Part shown: piece after piece, positions 33,945-43,533 of the stretch | Numbering within the stretch: the first letter of the stretch is position 1 | How the letters are laid out: every line of letters starts with the position of its first letter | Assembly: GCA_964509205.1 (NCBI GenBank) | Contig: CAZDVW010000004.1 | Span: forward strand, 17,232 to 81,231 | Length of the DNA: 64,000 bases | Origin: Duodenibacillus sp964509205 | GTDB lineage: Bacteria; Pseudomonadota; Gammaproteobacteria; Burkholderiales; Burkholderiaceae_F | Direction of reading: 5' to 3' | Notes under the pieces: model-generated | Databases searched by the model: none | The model's input: only the letters and a program-made list of their open reading frames with translations | What the model was told of the DNA's origin: nothing | Position numbers and translations under genes: made by a program

Positions 33945-35063
33945 TCATTCTAATCCGTTAAGAAGCATTTTTGCGATGTTTGGCGTCACTCTTGGCAACA
34001 GAAGACACTTTTCTGCATAAAGACGCGCCGCTTTTTTTTGTTCTTCAAAGTCTAGGAAAAAGGTCGTCAAATCGTCGCAAGAAAGTGCTTCCCCGCTGTT
34101 TAAAGCGGTTTCAAGATGATTTCTGAGAGACAAAGACCTTGTACGGAAAGAATCAACGAGAGTTTTTTCAAATGCTCTCATTTTTCGAAGATGCACGTTT
34201 TCTTTTTGAGGATAAAGAGTCCAAAGAAAGGGTTTGCCTGACAGGGCAGCTCTCGAGGCGCTGTCTTCGCCGCGGACAATAAGAAAATCGGCACATGCAA
34301 GCAGATCATCAAACTGTGCCTGAGGAACCATGGGAAGTGAGACGCAGCGAAGTTTGGAACTTCCGGATAACCGTATGGATCGTTCAAAGTTTTCTTGTGC
34401 AAGGCCCGGGGCAAGAAGGATTTGCGCCGGCAATCCTGTTGCTGCGAGATTTTTTGCCAAACCGGCAGTATCTGTCGTTGGGTACGTAAAGAGAAAGATC
34501 GTAAACGGCGCATTCGGATCGGCTCCGAGTTGATGAAGTAACTCGGCTCGTTGGTTTGCCGTGAAACGATTTCGCTTTTCTTCGTAATCCGATTCGATGA
34601 AAAGACCGCCCGTTTTTTGGGAGAATCCGGGAAAGAAAAATGTTTTCGGATACCCGTATTTGGGATGCGGACTCGGGAGACCGTGAAAATCCTCTGCGAA
34701 AGGCTCTGCGCAAAGATAGTCAAGAGCAACAACGGAGACTCGCTTGCCTGCGTTAACGCGATCGGCAATTCTCTTTTCATAAGCCGGGGGAAGAAAACAG
34801 GAGAATGCTTCAATGACGCAGTCGGCTGGTTCGGCGTTTTTTTCGAAGTCTGCATCCCAGCGGGTGATGCAGATTTTTTCTGCCGTTTGTACGGTAAGTC
34901 TCGGATCAATCTGAGGAACGAGTTTATTCAAAGTTGCGAGATCATCAATGATAAGCCGCACGCAGAAAAGGGCTTCTCGCTGTAGACTTTGAGCGAGGCG
35001 CCAGGCAATGCCTGCATCGCCGTAGTTGTCAATAACTCGACAAAAAATATCGCAGCTTGGCAT
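33945..35063 (-). CDS. earP: EF-P arginine rhamnosyltransferase EarP
   Basis: 372 residues. Inverting GT-B-type glycosyltransferase that transfers rhamnose from dTDP-rhamnose to Arg32 of EF-P. N-terminal DIFCRVIDNYGDAGIAWRL carries the catalytic Asp region; the C-terminal nucleotide-sugar site appears as LIVRGEDSASRAALSGKPF, with FLWTLYPQKENVHL after it. Its start lies close to the divergent uvrC start. Adjacent to efp, as in Neisseria, Pseudomonas and Burkholderiales. Confidence 0.95.
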   Translation of the reverse strand: MPSCDIFCRVIDNYGDAGIAWRLAQSLQREALFCVRLIIDDLATLNKLVPQIDPRLTVQTAEKICITRWDADFEKNAEPADCVIEAFSCFLPPAYEKRIADRVNAGKRVSVVALDYLCAEPFAEDFHGLPSPHPKYGYPKTFFFPGFSQKTGGLFIESDYEEKRNRFTANQRAELLHQLGADPNAPFTIFLFTYPTTDTAGLAKNLAATGLPAQILLAPGLAQENFERSIRLSGSSKLRCVSLPMVPQAQFDDLLACADFLIVRGEDSASRAALSGKPFLWTLYPQKENVHLRKMRAFEKTLVDSFRTRSLSLRNHLETALNSGEALSCDDLTTFFLDFEEQKKAARLYAEKCLLLPRVTPNIAKMLLNGLE

Positions 35064-35096
35064 GGATGAATTCGTTCCTTTCAGAGTGGCATCGGT

Positions 35097-36962
35097 ATGC
35101 AGGAGATCAGTTTAAACGACTATAAAGCACCGCTAGAGCGCTTGCCGAATCTTCCCGGTGTCTATCGGTATTTTGATACTGCCGGCAAGTGCCTTTATGT
35201 CGGAAAAGCGCGCGATTTGCGTCGACGGGTCAGTTCGTACTTTCATAAAAAAGATCTGTCGCCGAGAATTGCCATCATGGTGTCCCAAATTGCCGCCATG
35301 GAAACAACGGTTGTCCGCAGCGAAGCAGAGGCACTGTTGCTGGAAAATAATCTGATTAAGACGCTGGCTCCGAAGTACAACATTTTATTTCGCGATGACA
35401 AGAGTTATCCGTATGTAAAAATATCTTCTTCGGCGTTCCCTCGTGTTTCCTATTATCGAGGAGCTACAGAAAAAAGAGGGCGTTATTTCGGTCCTTATCC
35501 GAATGCAGGTGCAGCCCGGGAAGCGATTGCTGTGCTGCAGCGCATCTTTCGCCTTCGAACCTGTGAGGACGCGGTCTTTAAAAATCGTTCAAGACCGTGT
35601 CTGATGGGGCAGATGGGGCGGTGCTCAGCGCCGTGTGTGGGCTTAGTGGATGAGAAATCCTATGCAGACGATGTGGAGAGCGCTTGTCGATTCTTAAAGG
35701 GCGAGTCGGGGGCATTGATTCAGGCGCTCAAAGAGCAGATGTTTGCAGCGAGCGAGCGGCGAGAGTATGAAGTGGCTGCCGGTGTGCGCGATCGAATTGC
35801 GGCACTTTCCGATGCCGTGAGAGATCAGGTTGTTGAGCCGACCGGTCTTGTGAAGGATACGGACATTATTGCTGTTGCTATTGCCGGAGAAATCGCCTGC
35901 GTCAACTTAGCAATGGTTCGAGCTGGGCGCCATTTGGGTGATCATGCATTTTTTCCAAAAATTCCTGATGCGCAATTGCTTTCTGCAACGGATGTTTTCG
36001 ATGCCTTTGTTTTGCAGCATTACGCCTCCCAACGCTTGCCGGCTGTTGTTGTTAGCTCGGATGCCTCCGATTCCGAGGCGCTCGAACGCGTTCTCGGAGC
36101 GGAAGCAGTTGAAAAAACCGTGCTTGTTCGAGAGCCCCAGCAGATGCGTAAAAAATGGCTTGAAATGGCCAAGACAGGAGCTCAAATTGCTTTGGAGACA
36201 CGTTTGCGGGAATTGGGCGGCGAGAGTCGCCGCATCGAAGATCTGATACGCGTTCTTTCCCTTGATTTGACCCAGGAGGAGATTGACAACATTCGCATCG
36301 AGTGTTTTGATATCTCACATTCCTCGGGAGAGGCGACTCAGGCTTCCTGCGTTGTTTTTTGCGGAAAGGCCATGGACTCAAGTCGCTATCGCCGGTTCAA
36401 TATCGAAGATGTTGTTGCAGGTGATGATTATGCGGCCATGCGCGAGGTTCTTGTCCGTCGTTACACACCCGTAGCGCGGCAGGAGGCAAACATGCCGACG
36501 CTTGTTTTAATCGACGGCGGGAAAGGACAAGTTCATATGGCAAAAAATGTTTTTTCGGAGCTTGGACTTCCGTTGGAATCGATTGTCGGCGTTGCTAAAG
36601 GCGAAGGAAGAAAAACAGGATTGGAAACGCTGGTATTTGCTGACGGGAGAAAACCTTTGACGCTCGGAGCCGAGAGTCCGGCTTTGATGCTGATTGCAAT
36701 GATTCGCGATGAAGCTCATCGATTTGCCGTGACGGGAATGAGGGCTAAGCGCGGACGCACTCGTCTGACGAGCCGAGTCGAGGAAATTGAAGGCGTCGGA
36801 ACCAAGCGCCGACAGAGGCTTCTCTCGCAGTTCGGCGGTATGAGAGGGCTTAGCAATGCATCAGTTGACGACATTGCCAAAATAGAGGGAATCTCACGTA
36901 AACTTGCGGTGCGAATTTATTCGCAGTTGCACGGAGTCGAGGATGGCATCACCGTTTCGTAA
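35097..36962 (+). CDS. uvrC: Excinuclease ABC subunit C
   Basis: 621 residues. Makes both incisions in nucleotide excision repair. GIY-YIG nuclease domain (about 15-95; PGVYRYFDTAGKCLYVGKAR), UVR UvrB-binding helix pair (about 205-240), RNase-H-like nuclease (about 390-545; ECFDISHSSGEATQASCV with the Asp; LVLIDGGKGQVHMA) and a C-terminal (HhH)2 (about 565-615; IEGVGTKRRQRLLSQFGG). The 3' end overlaps pgsA. Confidence 0.96.
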   Translation: MQEISLNDYKAPLERLPNLPGVYRYFDTAGKCLYVGKARDLRRRVSSYFHKKDLSPRIAIMVSQIAAMETTVVRSEAEALLLENNLIKTLAPKYNILFRDDKSYPYVKISSSAFPRVSYYRGATEKRGRYFGPYPNAGAAREAIAVLQRIFRLRTCEDAVFKNRSRPCLMGQMGRCSAPCVGLVDEKSYADDVESACRFLKGESGALIQALKEQMFAASERREYEVAAGVRDRIAALSDAVRDQVVEPTGLVKDTDIIAVAIAGEIACVNLAMVRAGRHLGDHAFFPKIPDAQLLSATDVFDAFVLQHYASQRLPAVVVSSDASDSEALERVLGAEAVEKTVLVREPQQMRKKWLEMAKTGAQIALETRLRELGGESRRIEDLIRVLSLDLTQEEIDNIRIECFDISHSSGEATQASCVVFCGKAMDSSRYRRFNIEDVVAGDDYAAMREVLVRRYTPVARQEANMPTLVLIDGGKGQVHMAKNVFSELGLPLESIVGVAKGEGRKTGLETLVFADGRKPLTLGAESPALMLIAMIRDEAHRFAVTGMRAKRGRTRLTSRVEEIEGVGTKRRQRLLSQFGGMRGLSNASVDDIAKIEGISRKLAVRIYSQLHGVEDGITVS

Positions 36963-37545
36963 GCCGCTTAATGTTCCTATGGCGCTGACATGGGCGCGCA
37001 TAGCGTTTATTCCGTTGATTGTCGGGATTTTTTATCTTCCTGATGCGTTTTTATCGCCGCACACGAAGAATCTTTTGGCTTGCGCCATGTTTGCTATTGC
37101 GGCTGTGACGGATGCTTTAGATGGTTTTTTGGCCAGACGCTGGAATATGATGACCGCAAAAGGCGCCTTTTTGGATGCCGTGGCCGACAAGTTGATCGTC
37201 TGTTCGGCAATCGTCGTTTTGCTGTCATTTGAGCGTGTTGACATGATCGTCGCACTGATCATTATCGGTCGGGAAATCGCCGTGACGGCACTGCGCGAGT
37301 GGATGGCGAAAATTCACGCCGCTAAATTCGTGAAGGTCAATGCCTACGGAAAGATCAAAACGATTCTTCAAATGCTTGCCATCGGCTTCCTGTTGTATTT
37401 TGATCCTCTTTTCGGAATCGACATTGCACTGATCGGAACCGTTTTCGTGTATCTTGCCTGTGCATTGACGCTGTACTCAATGATGGTCTATTTGACGGCG
37501 GCATGGCCGCATATTGAAGCCAGCGATACAAAAACTGTGCTTTAG
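36943..37545 (+). CDS. pgsA: CDP-diacylglycerol-glycerol-3-phosphate 3-phosphatidyltransferase
   Basis: 200 residues, inner membrane. First step of phosphatidylglycerol synthesis. The CDP-alcohol phosphotransferase motif is intact: DALDGFLARRWNM followed by KGAFLDAVADK, i.e. D-x2-D-G-x2-A-R...G-x3-D-x3-D. Four to six hydrophobic segments. ATG 36943 lies inside the uvrC 3' end (20-nt overlap), so expression is coupled. It ends 2 nt from the convergent mutS stop. Confidence 0.95.
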   Translation: MASPFRKPLNVPMALTWARIAFIPLIVGIFYLPDAFLSPHTKNLLACAMFAIAAVTDALDGFLARRWNMMTAKGAFLDAVADKLIVCSAIVVLLSFERVDMIVALIIIGREIAVTALREWMAKIHAAKFVKVNAYGKIKTILQMLAIGFLLYFDPLFGIDIALIGTVFVYLACALTLYSMMVYLTAAWPHIEASDTKTVL

Positions 37546-37547
37546 GT

Positions 37548-40229
37548 CTAGCGCAAGGTTGGATTCTTCTCGGAAGGATTTTGATCCGTTAACTCTTGTG
37601 CTTCCCCACGTAGCTCATAGAGAAGATTGAGAGCTTCGCGCGGAGAAAGTTTGTCGGCGTCAACCTCAGCAACGGCTTGAAGGAACGTTCTTGTTTTTTC
37701 CGTCAACGGAGACAGCGTTGGCTCTGCGTCAGGAATCGGCTCCCCCGCAAAAAGATCCGGTTGGCCGTTTTGCTCGACAGAGCCTTCTTCCAGCCGCTTT
37801 AAGTACGCATTGGCGCGGCGGATGACGGGAGCTCGAATGCCTGCTAACTTAGCAACGGCAATCCCGTAAGAACGGCTTGCAGGCCCCTCTTTAAGATCGT
37901 GGAGGAAAACAACGGAATTTTCAACTTGTTCTGCCCGAACATGCATGTTGACGGCTTCGGGAAGCGAATGAACAAACTGCGTCAGCTCAAAATAATGGGT
38001 GGCAAAAAGCGTCCAACTGTGGGTTTTTTGGGCAAGTTCATAAGCAATGGCCGCAGCAAGACTCAGACCGTCGTAGGTAGAAGTTCCCCGTCCGATTTCA
38101 TCCATGAGCACGAGCGAGTGCTCTGTAGCTTGATGCAGAATGGAAGCCGTTTCCGTCATTTCTACCATGAAGGTTGAGCGGCCTCGAGCCAAATCGTCGG
38201 AGGCACCGATTCGGGTGAGGATTTTGTCAATATGTCCGATGACGGCACTTTCAGCCGGAACAAACGATCCCGCATAGGCAAGAAGAACGATCAATGCGAT
38301 GGAACGCATGTAGGTGGATTTGCCGCCCATGTTCGGTCCGGTAATGACGACAAGCCGTCTTCCGGGACGAAGCGAACAGTCATTCGGAACGTAGTGTTCA
38401 AGCGTCGTTTCGATGACAGGATGTCTGGCCTTCTTAATTTCAATGCCTTCGCCCCGACCGATTTCCGGTTTTACCCAGGCGCACTCCAAAGCATGGCGTG
38501 CGAGTGCGCACAAGGCGTCGGTATTGGAAAGAACATTAGCCGCCGCCAGAAGCGATTCAATACTTGGGTAAAGATCTTCGACGAGTTTATCCCAAAGGGC
38601 TTTTTCCAGTAGACGAGCCCGTTCTTTTGCGCTGAGAGCTTTGTCCTCGTATTCCTTTAATTCGGGTGTAATGAATCGTTCTGTGTTTTTGAGCGTTTGA
38701 CGGCGTCTGTAGTCGGCAGGAACATTCGTGGCCTGACCGCGAGAGACCTCTATGTAGTACCCTGAAACGCGGTTGTATTCCACGCGAAGCGTTGAAATTC
38801 CCGTTCGCTCGCGCTCACGTATTTCCAGTTTTGTGAGAAAGTCACCGGCGTTGTCTCTCATCGCACGCAGTGAAGCAAGCTCTGCGTCGGCTTCGCTTCG
38901 AATGACGTCTCCGTCGCGAAGAAGCGAGGCCGGTTCATCCAGCAACGTCGAAGAAAGCAGTTTGCCAAGCGACGGATTGAGTCGAAGTGCGGGAGCGGAT
39001 TGAGAAAGAAACGTAGCCTCCGGAAATTTCTCAAGCAATGTTTCAATGAGAAGAATCTTCGGAATGGCATCACGAAGGGCGGCAGCCTCCTTGGGCCGAA
39101 TGCTTTTTAAAGCGATGCGGCCGGCAATTCGTTCAACGTCCGGAAGCACTTTCAATGTGTCTTCAATGGCGTGCATTTCGGCTTCGTTTTTTAAAAGAGC
39201 CTCCACAGCGTCATGCCGGGATCGAGCCGCAGACGGATCTCTTAGGGGATGCGTCAGCCAATGACGCAATCGGCGGCTTCCCATTCCCGTTTTACAGGTA
39301 TCAAGCGTTCGAAAAAGCGTCGGACCGTTGTCGTCATGCAAGGATTCGTCAATTTCCAGATTGCGCCTTGCGGCGGCGTCGATGCCGATAAACTCGCTTT
39401 CGGTCTCAAGCGACAGCGGTTCAATAAAAGGCATTGCCTCGCACTGGGTCTGCTCGACATAATCCAAAAGGGCATTAGCGGCTTTTAGCAGATCCGTTTC
39501 TTTTTCAATTCCCCATGCATCGAGTGTGGCAAGACCGAAGTGATTCTTGAGGCGACTCTCTCCTCGTTCCGCATCGAAGTTCCAATCAGGAAGTTCCGTG
39601 ATCTTAAAGGGAGCTCCCAACGATTCGAGGAAATGTCGTCCTTCGGAATTCACGAGAACCTCAGAAGGAGCGATGCGGGAGAGAATGTTTTCGATGTCTC
39701 TCGTTTGGGTTTTTGTCCCTCTGAATCGTCCGTTTGTCAGAGTGATCCAAACAAGTCCAGCCGGTGCAGTTTTAAGTCGCGGCATACTGAGCGCAAGCAA
39801 CACGGAATCCGATTTTTCGCTCAGGAGAGCATTGTCCGTTAAGGTTCCGGGCGTGACGATGCGAACAATCCGGCGTTCCATCATCGTCGTTTTATCGGTA
39901 CCGGTACTTTGGGTCTGTTCGGAAACGGCAACGGACTCTCCGCACCGCACAAGACGACCGAGATACTGTTCAAGGGTAGAGGCCGGAATGCCGGCCATCG
40001 GGATCGGTTCTCCCTTGTGTTTTCCGCGTCGCGTCAGCGTCAGACCAAGCAGTCGTGAGATTCGTAAGGCATCATCAAAGAATGTCTCATAGAAATCCCC
40101 GAGTCGAAACAAGAGCAAAACGCCCGGATGTTTATTCCGAAGCGAGAAATACTGCCGCATTAGAGGCGTGTGACCGGAATACGGATCATCCGCCTCTTCT
40201 TTCGGGGGCATAAGCTCTTTTTCAGTCAT
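37548..40229 (-). CDS. mutS: DNA mismatch repair protein MutS
   Basis: 893 residues. Mismatch-recognition domain with the Phe-x-Glu element (LGDFYETFF, about 44-52), connector, lever/clamp, and an ABC-type ATPase with Walker A GPNMGGKST (about 630), LVLMDEIGRGTS and THYFELTQ. A C-terminal tetramerisation tail is present. It starts 2 nt after the suhB stop, so the two form an operon. Confidence 0.97.
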   Translation of the reverse strand: MTEKELMPPKEEADDPYSGHTPLMRQYFSLRNKHPGVLLLFRLGDFYETFFDDALRISRLLGLTLTRRGKHKGEPIPMAGIPASTLEQYLGRLVRCGESVAVSEQTQSTGTDKTTMMERRIVRIVTPGTLTDNALLSEKSDSVLLALSMPRLKTAPAGLVWITLTNGRFRGTKTQTRDIENILSRIAPSEVLVNSEGRHFLESLGAPFKITELPDWNFDAERGESRLKNHFGLATLDAWGIEKETDLLKAANALLDYVEQTQCEAMPFIEPLSLETESEFIGIDAAARRNLEIDESLHDDNGPTLFRTLDTCKTGMGSRRLRHWLTHPLRDPSAARSRHDAVEALLKNEAEMHAIEDTLKVLPDVERIAGRIALKSIRPKEAAALRDAIPKILLIETLLEKFPEATFLSQSAPALRLNPSLGKLLSSTLLDEPASLLRDGDVIRSEADAELASLRAMRDNAGDFLTKLEIRERERTGISTLRVEYNRVSGYYIEVSRGQATNVPADYRRRQTLKNTERFITPELKEYEDKALSAKERARLLEKALWDKLVEDLYPSIESLLAAANVLSNTDALCALARHALECAWVKPEIGRGEGIEIKKARHPVIETTLEHYVPNDCSLRPGRRLVVITGPNMGGKSTYMRSIALIVLLAYAGSFVPAESAVIGHIDKILTRIGASDDLARGRSTFMVEMTETASILHQATEHSLVLMDEIGRGTSTYDGLSLAAAIAYELAQKTHSWTLFATHYFELTQFVHSLPEAVNMHVRAEQVENSVVFLHDLKEGPASRSYGIAVAKLAGIRAPVIRRANAYLKRLEEGSVEQNGQPDLFAGEPIPDAEPTLSPLTEKTRTFLQAVAEVDADKLSPREALNLLYELRGEAQELTDQNPSEKNPTLR

Positions 40230-40231
40230 TC

Positions 40232-41044
40232 TTATTTCTTAGCCGCAATTGTCTGCGGTTCTGTCTCAATCACTTTCAAGAGCAGTGTTGAGAAAATTCT
40301 CGGTGTTCCCGAGCAAACGCTTCGTCTTTCCAAGTAATTTTCTTTTCCGTAAAGATCCGTCACCAATCCTCCGGCTTCGAGAACGAGAAGAGTACCGGCA
40401 GCCATGTCCCAGCTGTTGACGTTCGCTTCCCAGTAGCCGTCCAGGCGTCCGCAGGCCACATAGGCAAGATCGAGAGCTGCCGAACCGGCACGGCGCAGGC
40501 CGGCTGCGGCTCGGGCGACGCGTTCAAATTTCGGGAGAAAATCTGTGTAGTTGTCGTTTCTGCGGAAAGGAAAACCCGTTCCGATCAAGGCCTTTTCCAT
40601 GTCTTTGCAGCCGGAAACACGAATGCGTTTGTTGTTTAGGAAAGCGCCTTTGCCGCGTTCGGCTGTAAAGAGTTCGTTTCGAACAGGATCGTAGACAACG
40701 CCGACAACGATGCGTCCTTTTTGAGAGAGTGCAATGGAAACGGCATACTGCGGAAAGCCATGCAAAAAGTTGGTCGTCCCGTCCAAAGGATCGACAATCC
40801 AGACATTGTCTTGCGAGCCGACAAACTTTTCTCCGCTTTCTTCGGTGACGATTGTGTCTTTCGGGAAATATTGATGGAGCGTCTCGCAAATGGAATTTTC
40901 ACAGTCGATGTCAGCCTGACTCACATAGTCGAACTGAGCTTTTTCCCGCACTTCGATTTGGTCCAGTCTTAAGGATTCGCGGTTGATGATTTTTCCTGCA
41001 TTGATCGCGGCTCGCGTCGCGATTTCAAGTTGAGCCGAAGCCAT
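40232..41044 (-). CDS. suhB: Inositol-1-monophosphatase family protein (SuhB-like)
   Basis: 270 residues from ATG 41044; the frame is open 60 nt further upstream without a ribosome site. Mg-dependent phosphatase signatures: EESGE (metal ligand Glu), VDPLDGTTNFLHGFP, and WDMAAGTLLVLEAGG. In Proteobacteria the SuhB orthologue also acts in rRNA antitermination; whether this one does is unknown. Divergent from trmJ and upstream of mutS. Confidence 0.92.
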   Translation of the reverse strand: MASAQLEIATRAAINAGKIINRESLRLDQIEVREKAQFDYVSQADIDCENSICETLHQYFPKDTIVTEESGEKFVGSQDNVWIVDPLDGTTNFLHGFPQYAVSIALSQKGRIVVGVVYDPVRNELFTAERGKGAFLNNKRIRVSGCKDMEKALIGTGFPFRRNDNYTDFLPKFERVARAAAGLRRAGSAALDLAYVACGRLDGYWEANVNSWDMAAGTLLVLEAGGLVTDLYGKENYLERRSVCSGTPRIFSTLLLKVIETEPQTIAAKK

Positions 41045-41142
41045 AGTAAAAATTCCGATATCAGTTTTCAGTAGAACGGGCCGGAACAAAGGGTGCCGGT
41101 GCAATTAAAATACGAGTCGCATCATTTTAGAGGAATTTCCCA

Positions 41143-41982
41143 TTGAAGGACGAAGTACCGCAATCTGCTTGCCGCGTCTGTTTTGTGTTGGCAGAGCCGA
41201 GCCATCCCGGAAATATCGGATCAGCGGCGAGAGCGATCAAGACGATGGGGTTTACGGATCTGAGGGTCGTAAATCCTAAGATTTTGAATTACAGAACGGA
41301 TCCGCAAGCGGTTGCCCTTGCAACGAGTTCTGTGGATGTTTTATCGGCATCGCGCTCGTACGCAACTCTTGCTGAGGCACTGGATGATGTGTTTTATGCT
41401 TTTGCGCTTTCGGGATACAACCGAGAATTCGGCCCTCCTTTAGAGGATCTTCGCACCAGCGTCAGGCGCGCAGAAGTGTTGCTTTCAAGATCTGAAAATA
41501 AAAATGGCCGCATTGCTTTTGTTTTCGGATGCGAACGTTCGGGACTGACAAACGAGGAGATTGCGCTTTGTCAGGCATGTTCTGCCATTGCGGCCAATCC
41601 GGAGAGCCCGAGTTTGAATCTGTCCCAAGCCGTTCAAGTCGTCGCTTACGAAATGCAACTTTCATTGCTTGCAGCGGACTCTCATGCCGGAGAACTCTAT
41701 GCTTGGCAAGATCGGTTCGGACATGAACCTCTGGCCGGAATTTCGGCGATGGAAGGATTTTTTGCACACTGGGAAAAGGCCATGATTTCATGCGGTGCGC
41801 TTGATCCTGCTGAACCCAAAAATTTAATGGAAATCAGCCGAAGACTTTTCTGCCGTGCAGGGCTTACGCAAAATGACGTGGATCTGTTGCGCGGCATCTG
41901 TGCGGCAATTATTCAGCCGAAAAGCGAGCGTAAGGGCAGAAAAAAGGGCGTGATAAACGACAAGAACCTGACTCATGCCTAA
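41143..41982 (+). CDS. trmJ: tRNA (Cm32/Um32) 2'-O-methyltransferase TrmJ
   Basis: 279 residues, SPOUT methyltransferase with a deep trefoil knot. VLAEPSHPGNIGSAARAIKTM, FVFGCERSGLTNEE and NLSQAVQVVAYEMQL are the SAM/tRNA-binding motifs. A C-terminal extension follows. The start codon is TTG 41143; there is no close ATG in frame. It modifies position 32 of several tRNAs. Confidence 0.93.
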   Translation: MKDEVPQSACRVCFVLAEPSHPGNIGSAARAIKTMGFTDLRVVNPKILNYRTDPQAVALATSSVDVLSASRSYATLAEALDDVFYAFALSGYNREFGPPLEDLRTSVRRAEVLLSRSENKNGRIAFVFGCERSGLTNEEIALCQACSAIAANPESPSLNLSQAVQVVAYEMQLSLLAADSHAGELYAWQDRFGHEPLAGISAMEGFFAHWEKAMISCGALDPAEPKNLMEISRRLFCRAGLTQNDVDLLRGICAAIIQPKSERKGRKKGVINDKNLTHA

Positions 41983-42475
41983 CCGGATTGAATAAAACGG
42001 CAATTTCTTTGTATATCAGACGGTTACACTCGTTTTGTTAGAATTTGTCCGTAATCTATTTATCAATTTGTCCGACTTTTATTTTGAAATTTGTCCAATT
42101 TTGACAAAAAAGATAAGACTTCCCCATTGGGATCACTTGCTTGAGTCCTGTTTAAATGTCTCCGTATTGCCGATTGCGACAATGGCGTGCCGACTTGATT
42201 CTCAACTCTGTTAAGTTCCGTTAAAGAAGGGATGACGTTCTTTGTTCACCCTTGCTCCGGACATTTTCCGATTATGGGTGAAGGACAGAGAACGCCTGAA
42301 TGAATCGGAGAAAGCAAAATGGCTGTCGACAAGAATTCAGGAAAAGGGCAGTACAATCGGTTCAAGCCGTATGAGAATGCGTTATCCCTTGCGCAAGAAG
42401 GAACAGACGGCCTTCTTGCACAGGGTTTGTTTACAATTCAGACGTGTGTATCGAAAAAAAGAGAGGCTCGTAGCC
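41983..42475. other. cysE upstream region with spaced direct repeats
   Basis: 493 nt without a supported gene; the frame of cysE is open back to 42242, but the preceding 78 codons have no ribosome site or family match. AT-rich and contains three AATTTGTCC repeats and TTGTC/GACAA arms at 42091-42107. Confidence 0.55.
42042..42096 (+). repeat. Three direct AATTTGTCC repeats, 23-bp period
   Basis: Exact copies at 42042-42050, 42065-42073 and 42088-42096, each starting 23 bp after the one before. The third is followed by AATTTTGACA, giving an inverted TTGTC/GACAA pair. The regular phase suggests protein-binding sites on one DNA face. Confidence 0.75.
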
Positions 42476-43459
42476 ATGTTCGATCTGATTAAAGAAGATT
42501 TGCAGACGATTTATGAAAAAGATTCTTCTGCGGAGAGCCGGCTTGAGGTCGCTCTTTGCTATCCGGGTTTCCATGCGCTTCAGTTTCATCGAGCTGCGCA
42601 CTGGTGTCATATCCAGGGGTGGACGACTGTTGCGCGCGTCGTGAGTTCCCTTGGTCGATTTTTTACCGGAGTTGAAATTCATCCGGCTGCAAAGATCGGA
42701 CGCCGTGTGTTCATTGATCATGGCATGGGGGTCGTCATTGGAAATACAGTCGAAATTGGAGACGACTGCACGATTTATCAGGGAGCGACAATCGGCGGAA
42801 CCGATATCGGCAAAGAAAATGCAAAACTGACGATCAAAAACAATGTCGTGGTGGGAGCCGGTGCGCAGATCCTCGGCGGTGTGACGGTGGGTGAAAATGC
42901 ACAAATCGGACCGAGTGCCGTTGTTCTAAAGTCTGTCGGTGCGCATGTGGCGGTCGGATTGCCTCAGCATATTGCCAAAAATGTCAAAGGGCTTTCATTC
43001 AGTGCTGAAGAAGCTCGAAAACTGGAGGCACTTGTTGAGACGCAAGCGGAGGAAATTCGTCAATTGCGTGCAGAACTTGGCTCGAGTAAGAAAGCGGATG
43101 AAGTTGAGAAAAAGCCGACGGTGAAAAAAGCCAAACAGACGACGAAAACGAAAAATGCCGTCCAATCGAAATCGGACTCGGTTGTCAAAAATAAGAAAAC
43201 GACGTCTTCGAAGAAGACCGCAGCCTCTTCTGCAAAGAGAGCGGTTTCTGCTCGAAAGGCGGCGGCAGGAAAGAAGACTCCGTCTGACGCGGCAGTGAAA
43301 AAAACACCCATCCGAAAAATAGCTTCGAAGGCGAAAGCCTCAGAGGCAGCGACTTCGTCGAAAAAGACCAAAACCGCTAAGAAGTCGGCTCGTTCAGATT
43401 CTCTCGTTCGGCGCAAAACGGCAAAGAAGGCAGATGGCGGACAGAAGAAAGCTCAATGA
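42476..43459 (+). CDS. cysE: Serine O-acetyltransferase with histone-H1-like C-terminal tail
   Basis: 327 residues from ATG 42476 (AGAGAGG upstream). Residues 1-185 are a short-type CysE: N-terminal helices (FDLIKEDLQTIYEKD), then left-handed beta-helix hexapeptide repeats (GVEIHPAAKIGRRVFIDHG, NTVEIGDDCTIYQGATIGGT) with catalytic Asp-His. The reaction is serine + acetyl-CoA to O-acetylserine for cysteine synthesis. Residues about 185-202 form a coiled coil. Residues about 203-327 are a Lys/Ala/Ser/Thr tail with about 34 lysines in 125 residues and KK, KKT and AKR repeats, like histone H1 or AlgP. Such a tail is not usual for CysE. It should be disordered and strongly basic. Confidence 0.93.
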   Translation: MFDLIKEDLQTIYEKDSSAESRLEVALCYPGFHALQFHRAAHWCHIQGWTTVARVVSSLGRFFTGVEIHPAAKIGRRVFIDHGMGVVIGNTVEIGDDCTIYQGATIGGTDIGKENAKLTIKNNVVVGAGAQILGGVTVGENAQIGPSAVVLKSVGAHVAVGLPQHIAKNVKGLSFSAEEARKLEALVETQAEEIRQLRAELGSSKKADEVEKKPTVKKAKQTTKTKNAVQSKSDSVVKNKKTTSSKKTAASSAKRAVSARKAAAGKKTPSDAAVKKTPIRKIASKAKASEAATSSKKTKTAKKSARSDSLVRRKTAKKADGGQKKAQ

Positions 43460-43476
43460 TTTTTTTGAGGTAATAA

Positions 43477-43508
43477 AAACGGCAGCGAGGGAGACCGCGC
43501 TGCCGTTT
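43477..43508. terminator. Bidirectional terminator between cysE and putP
   Basis: AAACGGCAGCG (43477-43487) pairs with CGCTGCCGTTT (43498-43508); T-rich on the plus side and A-rich on the minus side, serving the two convergent genes. Confidence 0.88.
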
Positions 43509-43533
43509 GTTTTATGGGCCTCTGTCAGCGGTT

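Noticed and set aside
42242..42475. N-terminal extension of CysE by 78 residues
   Set aside because: No ribosome site; the conserved CysE start is MFDLIKEDLQ at 42476 with a Shine-Dalgarno.
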